Below, in pieces: positions 7,951 through 15,545 of a stretch of DNA of 27,815 nt. Numbering within the stretch: position 1 is the first letter of the stretch; the number at the start of each line of letters is the position of its first letter. The DNA is from JASFQI01 sp050115555 (GTDB lineage: Bacteria; Desulfobacterota; DSM-4660; Desulfatiglandales; HGW-15), in assembly GCA_050115555.1 (NCBI GenBank), contig JASFQI010000019.1, positions 1 through 27,815 of the forward strand, read 5' to 3'. The notes beneath the pieces are model-generated. The model had not been told where the DNA came from. It saw nothing but the letters and a program-made list of their open reading frames with translations, and ran no database searches. A program made the translations under genes and the position numbers.

Positions 7951-8080
7951 ATTTCGGGGTTGATTCAGGGGTCCTCCCAAGATGGGATTTTCAAGGGAAA
8001 GGAACAAGGAATGTGAAGGGAAAAAGGCCGCTTCGATGCGCCCTTGCTGGTTTCCATAAATCGGAAAAGAAAGGGAAGTC

Positions 8081-8953
8081 ATGAGTTTTCAGAAGCGATT
8101 GGCATCCGGTGAATTCGTGGTCCTGGCGGAGATGGACACGCCTAAAGGCGTGGACATTTCGGAATTGATCACCAACGCCCGGCGAATCAAGGGACGGGTC
8201 GACGCCGTCGTCATTCCGGACATGAGCGATGGGATGATGAGAATGAGCGCCCTTGGAGGCGGTGTTCTCATGCATCAGCAGGGTATGGAGGCCGTCATCC
8301 ATGTCTGCCCCAGGGATCGAAACCGACTCGCGCTCCAGGCGGAGCTCCTGTCCGCGCACGTCCTGGGCATCCAGAACCTCGTGGTGGTCCATGGGGAGGA
8401 TATGGCCTACGGAGACCACTTCGACGCCAAGACGGTGGATGACATTGACGAATTGGAGCTGCTTGGAGCCATCCGCTCCCTTCAGGACGGCGCGGACATG
8501 GCCGGGATCGAGCTCAAGGGCGTTCCCAGCTTCACGGTGGGCTGTACCATCGAGCCGTACGTGGATGACAAGGCCCTGGAGGAGCAACTGGCCATAGCCG
8601 AGAAAAAAGTGCAGGCCGGTGCGCAGTTCCTGATCTCCCCACCGGTTTTCGATCTGGAGGTCTTTTCTCAGTTTCACGAAAAGGCCAAGGGACTGGGCGT
8701 GCCGATTCTTCCGACGGTTTTTCTCCTGAAATCCGTTGGAATCGCCCGATACATGGCTACGACCTTACCCGCGTACCATATCTCCGAGGGCCTGATTCAG
8801 CGCATCCGTCAGGCAAAGAACCGTGAGATGGAGTGCGTCCGGATTGCCGGGGAGACGATTGCGAACCTGAAAGGCGTTGCCCAGGGCGTTCAGATCGTCA
8901 CGCTCGGATGGGAGCACGAGCTTCCGAACATCCTCGATTTCGCAGGCATCTAG
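8081..8953 (+). CDS. metF: Methylenetetrahydrofolate reductase-like protein (first MetF paralogue)
   Basis: This 290-residue protein has the MetF TIM-barrel fold and is homologous to the second MetF at 13342. Shared landmarks are the N-terminal Glu in LAEMDTPKG (Glu17), the segment PRDRNRLALQAELL, the conserved AGAQFLISPPVFD and the C-terminal LGWEHELPNI. At the FAD-binding turn it has VVHGEDMAYGDH where the second copy has LCLSGDHPQFGDH, so it is a diverged paralogue. It lacks the C-terminal extension of eukaryotic enzymes, as expected for bacteria. It is the first gene after the sigma-54 promoter and lies 55 bases before hdrA. It could be a second reductase subunit, an FAD-containing electron-transfer partner, or an enzyme for another folate or pterin substrate. 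Confidence 0.85.
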   Translation: MSFQKRLASGEFVVLAEMDTPKGVDISELITNARRIKGRVDAVVIPDMSDGMMRMSALGGGVLMHQQGMEAVIHVCPRDRNRLALQAELLSAHVLGIQNLVVVHGEDMAYGDHFDAKTVDDIDELELLGAIRSLQDGADMAGIELKGVPSFTVGCTIEPYVDDKALEEQLAIAEKKVQAGAQFLISPPVFDLEVFSQFHEKAKGLGVPILPTVFLLKSVGIARYMATTLPAYHISEGLIQRIRQAKNREMECVRIAGETIANLKGVAQGVQIVTLGWEHELPNILDFAGI

Positions 8954-9008
8954 AAGTGGACCCGCAGTTTCGGGAACCAATAAACACACAGCAACAACAA
9001 GGGAATCC

Positions 9009-12000
9009 ATGAACGATCAAGCGCGTAGACCATCCAACAAGAAGGTGCTTGTTGTGGGTGGGGGCATGGGAGGCATCAAGACGGCCCTGGACCTGGCCGA
9101 GGCCAAAAGGGACGTGGTCCTGATCGACAAGGCCCCCTCCATCGGCGGTCTCATGACCCAGCTGGACCGGACGTTTCCCACCAACAACTGCGATTTGTGT
9201 ACCCTTTCTCCCCACCTCTCTGAAAGCGGTCGCGAGCTCCACCTGGACCTGATGACACTCACTCATGTGAGCCGTGTGGAGGGACAGGCGGGGAACTTTC
9301 GCGTCACATTGAAGACCGAGCCGCGCTACATTGACACGGCCAAATGCACGGCGTGCGGGGAATGCTATAAAAAATTTCCCGAGTGCGTGCGTTTTTCCCC
9401 GGGCCTGGATCACCGGGCGCCCACCTGCATGCGTTATCCTCAGGCCACGCCCTATGCGTACTCCATTGAAATGGAAAAGTGTGATCGCGTGGATGAGCTC
9501 GTGCAGGTTTGCAAGGACGGCGCCATCGTGCCCGACGATCAACCCACGGAGCGCGAGGTGGAGGTGAGCTCCATTGTGCTGGCTACCGGGGCGGAGCTGT
9601 TCGATCCAGGCGTGGTGGCCAACTGGGGTTATGGACACTTTCCCAATGTGGTCACGAGCCTGGAGTACGAGAGGATTCTGTCGGCCTCCGGCCCCACGCT
9701 CGGCCAGCTGGTGCGGCCGTCGGACGGAAAGCTTCCCAAGCGCGTGGCCTGGATCCAGTGCGCAGGCTCCCGAGGCATCAACAAAGGGGATGTGCCTTAC
9801 TGCTCGAGCGCCTGCTGCATGTTCGCCCTCAAAGAGGCCATCGTCACCAAGGAGCGGTTCCAGGACGATATCGAGGCCGTGGTCTTTTTCATGGATATGA
9901 GGACCTCCGGCAAAGACTATGAACTCTACTATCAGCGGGCAAAGAAGGATTTCGACGTCCGGTTCGTGCGCTGTCGACCCCACAGCATCGACCCTGTTCC
10001 GGGGTCCGGGGATCTCTCCATTACCTATGTGACAGACCAGGACGACGGTCCCCAGAAGGCGGAGTTCGACATGGTGGTCCTTTCCACGGGCTTCCGTATC
10101 TCCCCGGATTTCCCCGAGCTGGCGGAAAAGCTCGGCATCGAGCTGAACGAGCATCAGTTCGTCAAGACCACCAGCTTCGCTCCGGTATCCACTTCCAAGG
10201 ACGGCATTTACGTGGCCGGCGTGCTCCAGAGTCCGAAGGACATTCCGGAGACCATGGTCCAGGCAAGCGCAGCCGCGTGCCTGGCCTCCGACTACCAGGG
10301 CGCCACCGAAGGGGCCGCGGAATCGGGGGATGAGTATCCCGAGGAGACCGTGGAGGAGTTCCCGCCGGAGAGGGACGTGCGGGACGAGGATCCCCGCATC
10401 GGCGTCTTTGTCTGCGAGTGCGGGTACAACATCGGGGGCCTCATCGACGTGGACCGGCTCGTGGACTATGCCGGGGGCCTTCCGCAGGTCGTGTGCTCGG
10501 AGAAGGTGGGCCACGGCTGCTCGCGTGAATCCCTGGAGCACATCCAGGAGGTGATTCGGGAAAAGGGCCTCAATCGGGTGGTCATGGGGGCCTGCTCCCC
10601 CAGAACGCACGAGACGCTGTTCCAGGACATGGTCCGAAAGGCGGGGTTGAACAAGTACCTCGTAGAGGTCGCCAATGTGCGGGATCAGGACACCTGGGTC
10701 CACGCGGAAAATCCGGAGGAGGCCGGGGACAAGGCCAACGACTTGATTCGAATGGCCGTGTTCAGTGCCGCGCTCACGCGTCCTCTGGTGGATCACGAGC
10801 TTCCCATGAACAAGGACATCCTGGTCGTGGGCGGCGGTGTGACGGGGATGAATGCTGCGCTGAAGCTCGCGGACAAGGGCTACAAGGTCTACCTGGTCGA
10901 GAAGTCCGGGGCGCTGGGAGGCGTGGCCGCGGGGATTCGAAAGACCCTCGAAGGAGAGGACGTGCAGGCCTACATGCAGGACCTGATCGAACGGACGCAG
11001 AACCACGTTCAGATTCAGGTCCTCCTGAATGCCATCATCGTGGACCACTCCGGCATGCCGGGGATGTTCACCACAGGGCTCCAGATCGGGCCGAGACTGG
11101 CGTACCGACAGCTCAACCACGGGGCCACCATTCTGGCGACCGGGGCCCTTCCTCACCGGCCGAACGCGTACCTCTTGGGCGAGCACGATGCCGTGACCAC
11201 CCAGCTGGACCTGGACGGCACGATCGAGGACCGGCCCGACGATGTGGCGGCGTGGAAGAGCGTTGCCATGATTCAGTGCGTGGGATCGCGCTGTCCCGAG
11301 AACCCCAACTGCTCCCGGGTCTGCTGCCAGTCCGCCGTGAAGAATGCCCTGAGGATCCTGGAGCGGAACCCCGAAGCCCGTATCTTTGTCCTGTACCGGG
11401 ACATGAGGACCTACGGCTTCCAGGAGGACTACTATCGCAAGGCCCGGGAAAAAGGCGTCCTGTTCGTGCACTACGATGAGGACGACCCGCCCGCGGTGGA
11501 AGCGGCCGGCGAACAGGTTGCCGTCACGTTTACCGACCCCGTGCTGGGACGCAAGATCAAGATGTCGGCCGACTGCCTGGCGCTCAGCACCGGTTTCATG
11601 GCCGACGACGAGGCCACCGAGGACCTGGCCGCGATCTTTCACCTGAACCGGACGGGAGACGGCTACTTCCTGGAGGATCACATCAAGCTTCGGCCGGTGG
11701 ACCTCTCTGCGCCGGGCTTTTTCGTGGCTGGAACGGCGCACGCGCCCAAGAGCATCAGCGAGAGCATTGCACAGGCTCATGCCGCGGCCGGCCGCGCCCA
11801 GACGCTGCTGGCCCAGGACGTGATCAACATGGGCGCTTCCGTGGCCAAGGTCACCCCGGAGAAGTGTGCGGCCTGCCTGATTTGTGTGCGCATCTGCCCG
11901 TTTGACGTGCCCTTTATCAATGCAGACGGCTACTCCGAGATCGATCCGGCCAAGTGCCACGGGTGTGGGCTGTGCGCCGCGGAATGCCCTGCCGGGGCTA

Positions 12001-12074
12001 TTCAGTTGATGCAGTATGAGGACGATCAGATCATGGCCAAGGTGTACGGCCTGCTGGAAGGGATATCGTCATGA
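9009..12074 (+). CDS. hdrA: HdrA-like FAD / iron-sulfur electron-transfer protein, double-FAD form
   Basis: This 1021-residue protein is a heterodisulfide reductase subunit A homologue, roughly twice the core unit. Order: FAD fold 1 (VVGGGMGG, 15-22) with the TNNCDLC motif (59-65); a [4Fe-4S] set C113/C116/C119/C126; a degenerate second set with only C158 and C168; IQCAGSR...CSSACC (249-270); an acidic linker (~430-462); the HdrA N-terminal-type domain CECGYNIGG (469-477); FAD fold 2 (VVGGGVTG, 606-613) with its own IQCVGSR...CSRVCC; and two complete C-terminal [4Fe-4S] sets (C953-C963, C983-C993). HdrA proteins are the flavin-based electron-bifurcating core of Hdr complexes. The start at 9009 puts the first Rossmann strand right after it. 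The gene overlaps mvhD by four bases, implying translational coupling. HdrB and HdrC are absent nearby. Confidence 0.93.
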   Translation: MNDQARRPSNKKVLVVGGGMGGIKTALDLAEAKRDVVLIDKAPSIGGLMTQLDRTFPTNNCDLCTLSPHLSESGRELHLDLMTLTHVSRVEGQAGNFRVTLKTEPRYIDTAKCTACGECYKKFPECVRFSPGLDHRAPTCMRYPQATPYAYSIEMEKCDRVDELVQVCKDGAIVPDDQPTEREVEVSSIVLATGAELFDPGVVANWGYGHFPNVVTSLEYERILSASGPTLGQLVRPSDGKLPKRVAWIQCAGSRGINKGDVPYCSSACCMFALKEAIVTKERFQDDIEAVVFFMDMRTSGKDYELYYQRAKKDFDVRFVRCRPHSIDPVPGSGDLSITYVTDQDDGPQKAEFDMVVLSTGFRISPDFPELAEKLGIELNEHQFVKTTSFAPVSTSKDGIYVAGVLQSPKDIPETMVQASAAACLASDYQGATEGAAESGDEYPEETVEEFPPERDVRDEDPRIGVFVCECGYNIGGLIDVDRLVDYAGGLPQVVCSEKVGHGCSRESLEHIQEVIREKGLNRVVMGACSPRTHETLFQDMVRKAGLNKYLVEVANVRDQDTWVHAENPEEAGDKANDLIRMAVFSAALTRPLVDHELPMNKDILVVGGGVTGMNAALKLADKGYKVYLVEKSGALGGVAAGIRKTLEGEDVQAYMQDLIERTQNHVQIQVLLNAIIVDHSGMPGMFTTGLQIGPRLAYRQLNHGATILATGALPHRPNAYLLGEHDAVTTQLDLDGTIEDRPDDVAAWKSVAMIQCVGSRCPENPNCSRVCCQSAVKNALRILERNPEARIFVLYRDMRTYGFQEDYYRKAREKGVLFVHYDEDDPPAVEAAGEQVAVTFTDPVLGRKIKMSADCLALSTGFMADDEATEDLAAIFHLNRTGDGYFLEDHIKLRPVDLSAPGFFVAGTAHAPKSISESIAQAHAAAGRAQTLLAQDVINMGASVAKVTPEKCAACLICVRICPFDVPFINADGYSEIDPAKCHGCGLCAAECPAGAIQLMQYEDDQIMAKVYGLLEGISS

Positions 12075-12514
12075 AATCGTTTGAGCCGGTGATCATTGCA
12101 TTTTGTTGTCACTACTGCGCTTACACCGCAGCGGATATGGCGGGCAGTATGAGGCTCGGCTACCCGCCCAACATCAAGATCATCAAGGTGCCGTGCTCCG
12201 GGAAGGTCGGCGCGATTCACATCATGCGCGCCTTGCAGAACGGGGCCGACGGGGTCTACGTGGCCGGTTGCCTGGAGGGGGACTGCCACTTCAAGGACGG
12301 GAACGTCAAGGCGGCCATGCGGGTTTCGCAGGTGAAGAAGATCCTGGATGAGATCGGCATCGGCGGGGAGCGCGTGGAGATGATGACCATGTCTGCCGGC
12401 ATGGGGGAGCGCTTCGCCCGGACCGCCACGGATTTTACGGAAAAGATCCGGAGCCTGGGGCCGAATCCGGTGAAGGAAATGGTCAAGCAGCAGGCCCAGG
12501 CAGCTGGCGCATAG
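12071..12514 (+). CDS. mvhD: MvhD-type hydrogenase / electron-transfer iron-sulfur subunit
   Basis: This 147-residue protein belongs to the MvhD/FlpD family, a small [2Fe-2S] protein that passes electrons between a dehydrogenase or hydrogenase module and HdrA. The conserved cysteines are visible: FCCHYCAYTAAD (Cys12, 13, 16), VPCSGKV and GCLEGDCHFKDGN. Its ATG overlaps the hdrA stop (ATGA), as commonly seen for hdrA-mvhD pairs. No Mvh hydrogenase, formate dehydrogenase or Flx genes accompany it here, so its electron partner must be MetV/MetF or something encoded elsewhere. Confidence 0.94.
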   Translation: MKSFEPVIIAFCCHYCAYTAADMAGSMRLGYPPNIKIIKVPCSGKVGAIHIMRALQNGADGVYVAGCLEGDCHFKDGNVKAAMRVSQVKKILDEIGIGGERVEMMTMSAGMGERFARTATDFTEKIRSLGPNPVKEMVKQQAQAAGA

Positions 12515-12515
12515 T

Positions 12516-12534
12516 CGCTTTCTTCGTGAAAGCG
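12516..12534 (+). other. Hairpin just after mvhD
   Basis: CGCTTTC (12516-12522) and GAAAGCG (12528-12534) form a perfect 7-bp stem with loop TTCGT, starting two bases after the mvhD stop. No T-tract follows, so it is more likely an mRNA-stability or processing element than a terminator. Confidence 0.5.
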
Positions 12535-12608
12535 CACTAAAGCCCCTTCCCTCCCGGGCGGGACAGGATGTCTCCCAACGGATGGGGAATGGACCTTCTT
12601 TAGGATCG

Positions 12609-12646
12609 CTCGCATCGCCTTGCGGCAGGAGCGCAAGGCAGGCGAG
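12609..12646 (+). other. Long hairpin between mvhD and metV
   Basis: GCCTTGCG (12617-12624) and CGCAAGGC (12632-12639) form an 8-bp perfect stem. It is extended by CTCGC (12609-12613) pairing with GCGAG (12642-12646) across a small internal loop. It lies about 30 bases before metV in the largest gap of the operon (162 bases), and may tune expression between the hdrA-mvhD and metV-metF halves or be a palindromic repeat. No T-tract is present. Confidence 0.5.
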
Positions 12647-12676
12647 GGCTCTGCATGTTCAAGGAGACAAAAGGAA

Positions 12677-13345
12677 ATGATTACAGCCGAACGGAAACCC
12701 CTTGAAGAGATCCTCAGTTACATCGAACCCTATGACCGCATCCTCCTCGTGGGGTGTAACGAATGCGTGACCGTGTGCGCCGCCGGGGGCCGAAAAGAGG
12801 TGGCCTTACTCTCCTCCGCCCTCCAGATGGCGCGCATGAAGGAAGGCAAGACCCTGGGCGTGACAGAACTCACGCTCGAGCGGCAATGTGACCCGGAGTA
12901 TGTGGAAGAACTGGTCCAATCCATCGACCGGGCCGACGCAGTGGTCTCCATGGCCTGCGGCTGCGGTGTGCAGGAGGTGGCACGACGGTTCAAGGAGGTG
13001 CCGGTTTTCCCGGCCGTGAACACCAAGTTCATGGGGGCCTCGGAGCGTCAGGGTGTGTGGGCGGAACGGTGCCAGGGATGCGGAGACTGCCTCCTCGGGC
13101 TGACCGGGGGGATTTGCCCAATTGCACGGTGCTCGAAACGCCTGCTGAACGGTCCCTGCGGCGGCTCCACCAACGGCAAGTGCGAGATCAGCCCGGATGT
13201 GGACTGCGCATGGCAGCTGATCTGGGACCGCCTGAAGGCACTGGGTCTGGAGGACCGGTACGAGGACATCGCAGAGCCCAAGGACTGGCGAACGAGCCGG
13301 GACGGCGGCCCGCGCAGAATTATAAGAGAGGATTTGGCCTCATGA
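12677..13345 (+). CDS. metV: MetV, zinc/iron-sulfur partner of methylenetetrahydrofolate reductase
   Basis: This 222-residue protein matches the MetV family (annotated as the MTHF reductase C-terminal domain), the partner of MetF in acetogens and other anaerobes. Cysteine motifs are GCNECVTVC (Cys27, 30, 34), MACGCGVQE, CQGCGDCLLG, ICPIARC and GPCGG, consistent with [4Fe-4S] and zinc binding. The ATG at 12677 follows AAGGAGA and AAAAGGAA, while the longer in-frame extension upstream runs through the intergenic hairpin and is rejected. Its stop overlaps the metF start (ATGA), implying coupled translation and a MetVF complex. In this family MetV is thought to pass electrons to MetF; here the donor is probably HdrA/MvhD (inference). 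Confidence 0.92.
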   Translation: MITAERKPLEEILSYIEPYDRILLVGCNECVTVCAAGGRKEVALLSSALQMARMKEGKTLGVTELTLERQCDPEYVEELVQSIDRADAVVSMACGCGVQEVARRFKEVPVFPAVNTKFMGASERQGVWAERCQGCGDCLLGLTGGICPIARCSKRLLNGPCGGSTNGKCEISPDVDCAWQLIWDRLKALGLEDRYEDIAEPKDWRTSRDGGPRRIIREDLAS

Positions 13346-14265
13346 AAACGGAAAGCACACTGGAAAAGGTATTGGCATCAGGCAAGCTGGCGGTCACCTC
13401 TGAGTGCGGCCCCCCCCGGGGCTCTCTGCCCGACAAGGTCAAGGAAAAGGCGGAGCTGCTCAGGGGATATGTGGATGGCATCAACGTGACGGACAACCAG
13501 ACCGCGGTCGTCCGAATGTCCAGCCTGTCGGCCTGTATCCTGATCAAGCAGATGGGGCTCACCCCGATCCTCCAGATGGTGACCCGGGATCGAAACCGCC
13601 TGGCCATGCAGAGCGATATTCTCGGGGCCTACGCCCACGGCATCGACACCATGCTGTGCCTGTCCGGCGACCACCCGCAGTTCGGAGACCATCCCATGGC
13701 CACGAACGTCTATGACCTGGACTCCATCCAGCTCATCCAGGTGGTGAAGAACATGCGGGACGAAGGCCGTTTCCAGGGCGGAGACGAGATTCAGAATCCG
13801 CCCAAGATGTTCATCGGTGCGGCGGCCAACCCGTTCGCCGATCCCTTCGAGCTGCGCGTACGCAGGCTGGCCAAAAAGGTGAAGGCCGGTGTGGATTTCA
13901 TCCAGACCCAGTGTATTTACAATCTGGACAAGTTCGAGACCTGGATGAAAGGCGTGAGGGACCGGGGTCTGCATGAAAAAGTGCACATTCTCGCAGGCAT
14001 CACCCCCATGAAATCGGCCGGTATGGCAAAGTACATGAAGAACCGGGTCCCTGGCATGGACGTGCCCGATGAGGTCGTGAAACGGTTGTCCGGTGTTCCC
14101 AAGGAAAAGCAGGCCGAAGAGGGGATCACCATGGCGGTGGAGGACATGCAGCGGCTGAAAGAAATAGAAGGCGTCCGCGGCTTTCACATCATGGCCATTG
14201 AGTGGGAGAAGAAGGTCCCCGAAATCGTGGAGCGGGCGGGACTGCTGCCGCGGCCCGAGGTGTAA
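13342..14265 (+). CDS. metF: Methylenetetrahydrofolate reductase (MetF, second copy, paired with MetV)
   Basis: This 307-residue FAD enzyme reduces 5,10-methylene-THF to 5-methyl-THF, the last folate step before methyl transfer in the Wood-Ljungdahl pathway and in methionine synthesis. It has the catalytic-Glu segment TSECGPPRG (Glu21), TRDRNRLAMQSDIL, the LSGDHPQFGDH turn, IQTQCIYNLDKFE and the C-terminal HIMAIEWEKKVPEI. The ATG at 13342 overlaps the metV stop and makes the longer upstream reading frame unnecessary. It is more canonical than the paralogue at 8081, so it is the likelier catalytic subunit. It is the last clear member of the operon before a 209-base gap. Confidence 0.94.
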   Translation: MKTESTLEKVLASGKLAVTSECGPPRGSLPDKVKEKAELLRGYVDGINVTDNQTAVVRMSSLSACILIKQMGLTPILQMVTRDRNRLAMQSDILGAYAHGIDTMLCLSGDHPQFGDHPMATNVYDLDSIQLIQVVKNMRDEGRFQGGDEIQNPPKMFIGAAANPFADPFELRVRRLAKKVKAGVDFIQTQCIYNLDKFETWMKGVRDRGLHEKVHILAGITPMKSAGMAKYMKNRVPGMDVPDEVVKRLSGVPKEKQAEEGITMAVEDMQRLKEIEGVRGFHIMAIEWEKKVPEIVERAGLLPRPEV

Positions 14266-14279
14266 CGAATTTCCCGGTT

Positions 14280-14302
14280 GACCTTTTCCCGGTCCTTTTT
14301 TT
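14280..14302 (+). terminator. Weak candidate terminator after metF
   Basis: GACC (14280-14283) and GGTC (14291-14294) can form a short stem, followed by C and seven T residues (14296-14302). The T-run and the position 15 bases after the metF stop suit an intrinsic terminator, but the stem has only four pairs. Read-through into the following regulator genes is plausible. Confidence 0.3.
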
Positions 14303-14474
14303 AGTATCAGCAATGAGGCTTCGGTTGCGCCAAAGGGGAACCGTTCGGTCAACACGGTTTCCGGTGCCAGGGCGGCGCGGAACGCTTCGCCTTTGCTTGC
14401 GAAATTGATCCCGTGCGATTCGACGTGACATTGGATCGGTTACACTCTTAAGAGATGGATAAAGGAGGCAGATC

Positions 14475-14858
14475 ATGGCAGAGGAACTCATTCTTGTCGT
14501 GGATGACGACCCGGATCTGGTAGAAGCCGTCTCCATGAAACTGGAGAGCAAAGGATACCGAGTCGCCAAGGCCTACGACGGCAACCAGGCATGGGACAAG
14601 ATCAAGGAGGAAAGACCGAAGCTCCTGATCCTGGATGTCATGATGCCGAACAAGAACGGCTACCAGGTGTGCGACGAGATCAAGAAAGATCCGGATTACA
14701 AGGATATCATCGTGGTCCTTTTGACTGCGGTGGGTGAAGCCGTGACCACGACCCGTTATATGCACAGGGACGGCATCACCACCCTGGCCGATGACTTTAT
14801 CCCCAAGCCCATTGACTTGGACAAGCTCATGGAGATTGTGCAGTCTTACACCGCATAA
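14475..14858 (+). CDS. Single-domain response regulator (CheY-like receiver)
   Basis: This 127-residue protein is a complete receiver domain without an output domain. The acidic pocket is DDD (10-12), the phospho-acceptor is Asp54 in LLILDVMMP, the switch residue is Thr84 in LLTA, and the conserved lysine is Lys111 in FIPKP. AAAGGAGG gives a strong ribosome binding site, and a CTCTTAAGAG palindrome lies at 14445-14454. The protein must act by interaction, as a phosphorelay intermediate or by binding a target protein. Likely partners are the two kinases at 16099 and 17674 on the same strand. Confidence 0.93.
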   Translation: MAEELILVVDDDPDLVEAVSMKLESKGYRVAKAYDGNQAWDKIKEERPKLLILDVMMPNKNGYQVCDEIKKDPDYKDIIVVLLTAVGEAVTTTRYMHRDGITTLADDFIPKPIDLDKLMEIVQSYTA

Positions 14859-14904
14859 GCGTAAGCGTTCCTTTCAAAAGGGTGCCTGTCGGCGCGTGAG
14901 GAGC

Positions 14905-15444
14905 ATGGAAAAGATTCGGATCGAGGGGATCAAGCTCAGCGAGGAGCTTTGCCAGGTAAACCTCGTGAATCACCCTCATCCTCAGCGCTCCCTTTCCCGC
15001 GTGTGCCGACTCTTTTCGGAAAACCGCATCAACATGCCCTTCCTGGCGGCAACGTGCCGTGGCAGGGACACGCAGATGTGCTGCTGCGTGTCCCTGGAAG
15101 ACCGTAGCCGGGCGCTGGACCTTCTCGAGGCGGAGCCGGACCTGACGCCCCATGTGGGCGTCCTTCCTTCTGTAGGCCTTCTGTCGGTTTTTCCTCACCA
15201 ATCCAGCATACAGCTCTTAGGCGTGTCCCTGGTCGCATTCGGCGAGGCGGGAATACCCGTGTACGGGGTGGCGTCTTCCCTGGCTCCCATCACCCTGGTG
15301 ACCGACTATGCGCGTCTCGATGAAGCCGTGGCCGCCTTGGAGGACCACATGGAGCTGCCTCCGAATCAACGGCCGATACGGGCAGCAGTCCGTGTGGTCC
15401 AGAGTTCCATCACACGCGAGGAGGACGGCGGCTCGGAGACCTGA
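14905..15444 (+). CDS. Orphan tandem ACT-domain-like protein, aspartokinase-tail type (1)
   Basis: This 179-residue protein has no kinase or other catalytic domain. Its C-terminal part (SIQLLGVSLVAFGEAGIPVYGVASS, shown in two overlapping pieces: IQLLGVSLVAF and EAGIPVYGVASS) resembles the ACT region of aspartate kinases in pattern: a strand, a helix, AGIPVYG, then ITLVTDYARLDEAVAAL. The N-terminal half (SRVCRLFSENRINMPFLAAT) suggests a first ACT unit. The start at 14905 follows GAGGAG, while the longer frame overlaps the receiver gene and is rejected. It lies between the receiver and a second ACT-like gene. A free amino-acid-binding regulatory subunit or sensor is the best guess. Confidence 0.65.
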   Translation: MEKIRIEGIKLSEELCQVNLVNHPHPQRSLSRVCRLFSENRINMPFLAATCRGRDTQMCCCVSLEDRSRALDLLEAEPDLTPHVGVLPSVGLLSVFPHQSSIQLLGVSLVAFGEAGIPVYGVASSLAPITLVTDYARLDEAVAALEDHMELPPNQRPIRAAVRVVQSSITREEDGGSET

Positions 15445-15545
15445 ACCGGTTTCATTCAGGAGCGGGTTCAGGAGATCTGTCCTGTGTAAGAAATGGAATC
15501 CGGGACACGCATCCGGAACGGACGTTGCCTGTTGGAGACAGACCG

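Larger units (their letters stand above)
7555..8080. other. Divergent spacer upstream of the metF-hdrA operon
   Basis: No supported gene lies in these 526 bases. Short open frames at 7626-7865 (plus) and 7672-7854 (minus) lack ribosome binding sites and family likeness. The region contains an imperfect inverted repeat at 7879-7901, the sigma-54 promoter at 7935-7950 and a leader of about 120 bases before the first MetF-like gene. A TTGACA at about 7733-7738 has only a poor partner (TACGTT) 18 bases on and is not called as a promoter. Confidence 0.6.

Noticed and set aside
8898..11960. 1020-residue open frame on the strand opposite hdrA
   Set aside because: It mirrors the hdrA gene in the complementary frame. 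Its composition is His/Gly/Arg/Val-rich with no recognisable domain, and there is no ribosome binding site.
14380..14474. Second sigma-54 promoter before the lone receiver gene
   Set aside because: TTGC occurs, but there is no GG dinucleotide at the required distance. A sigma-70 match (TACACT) is also weak.
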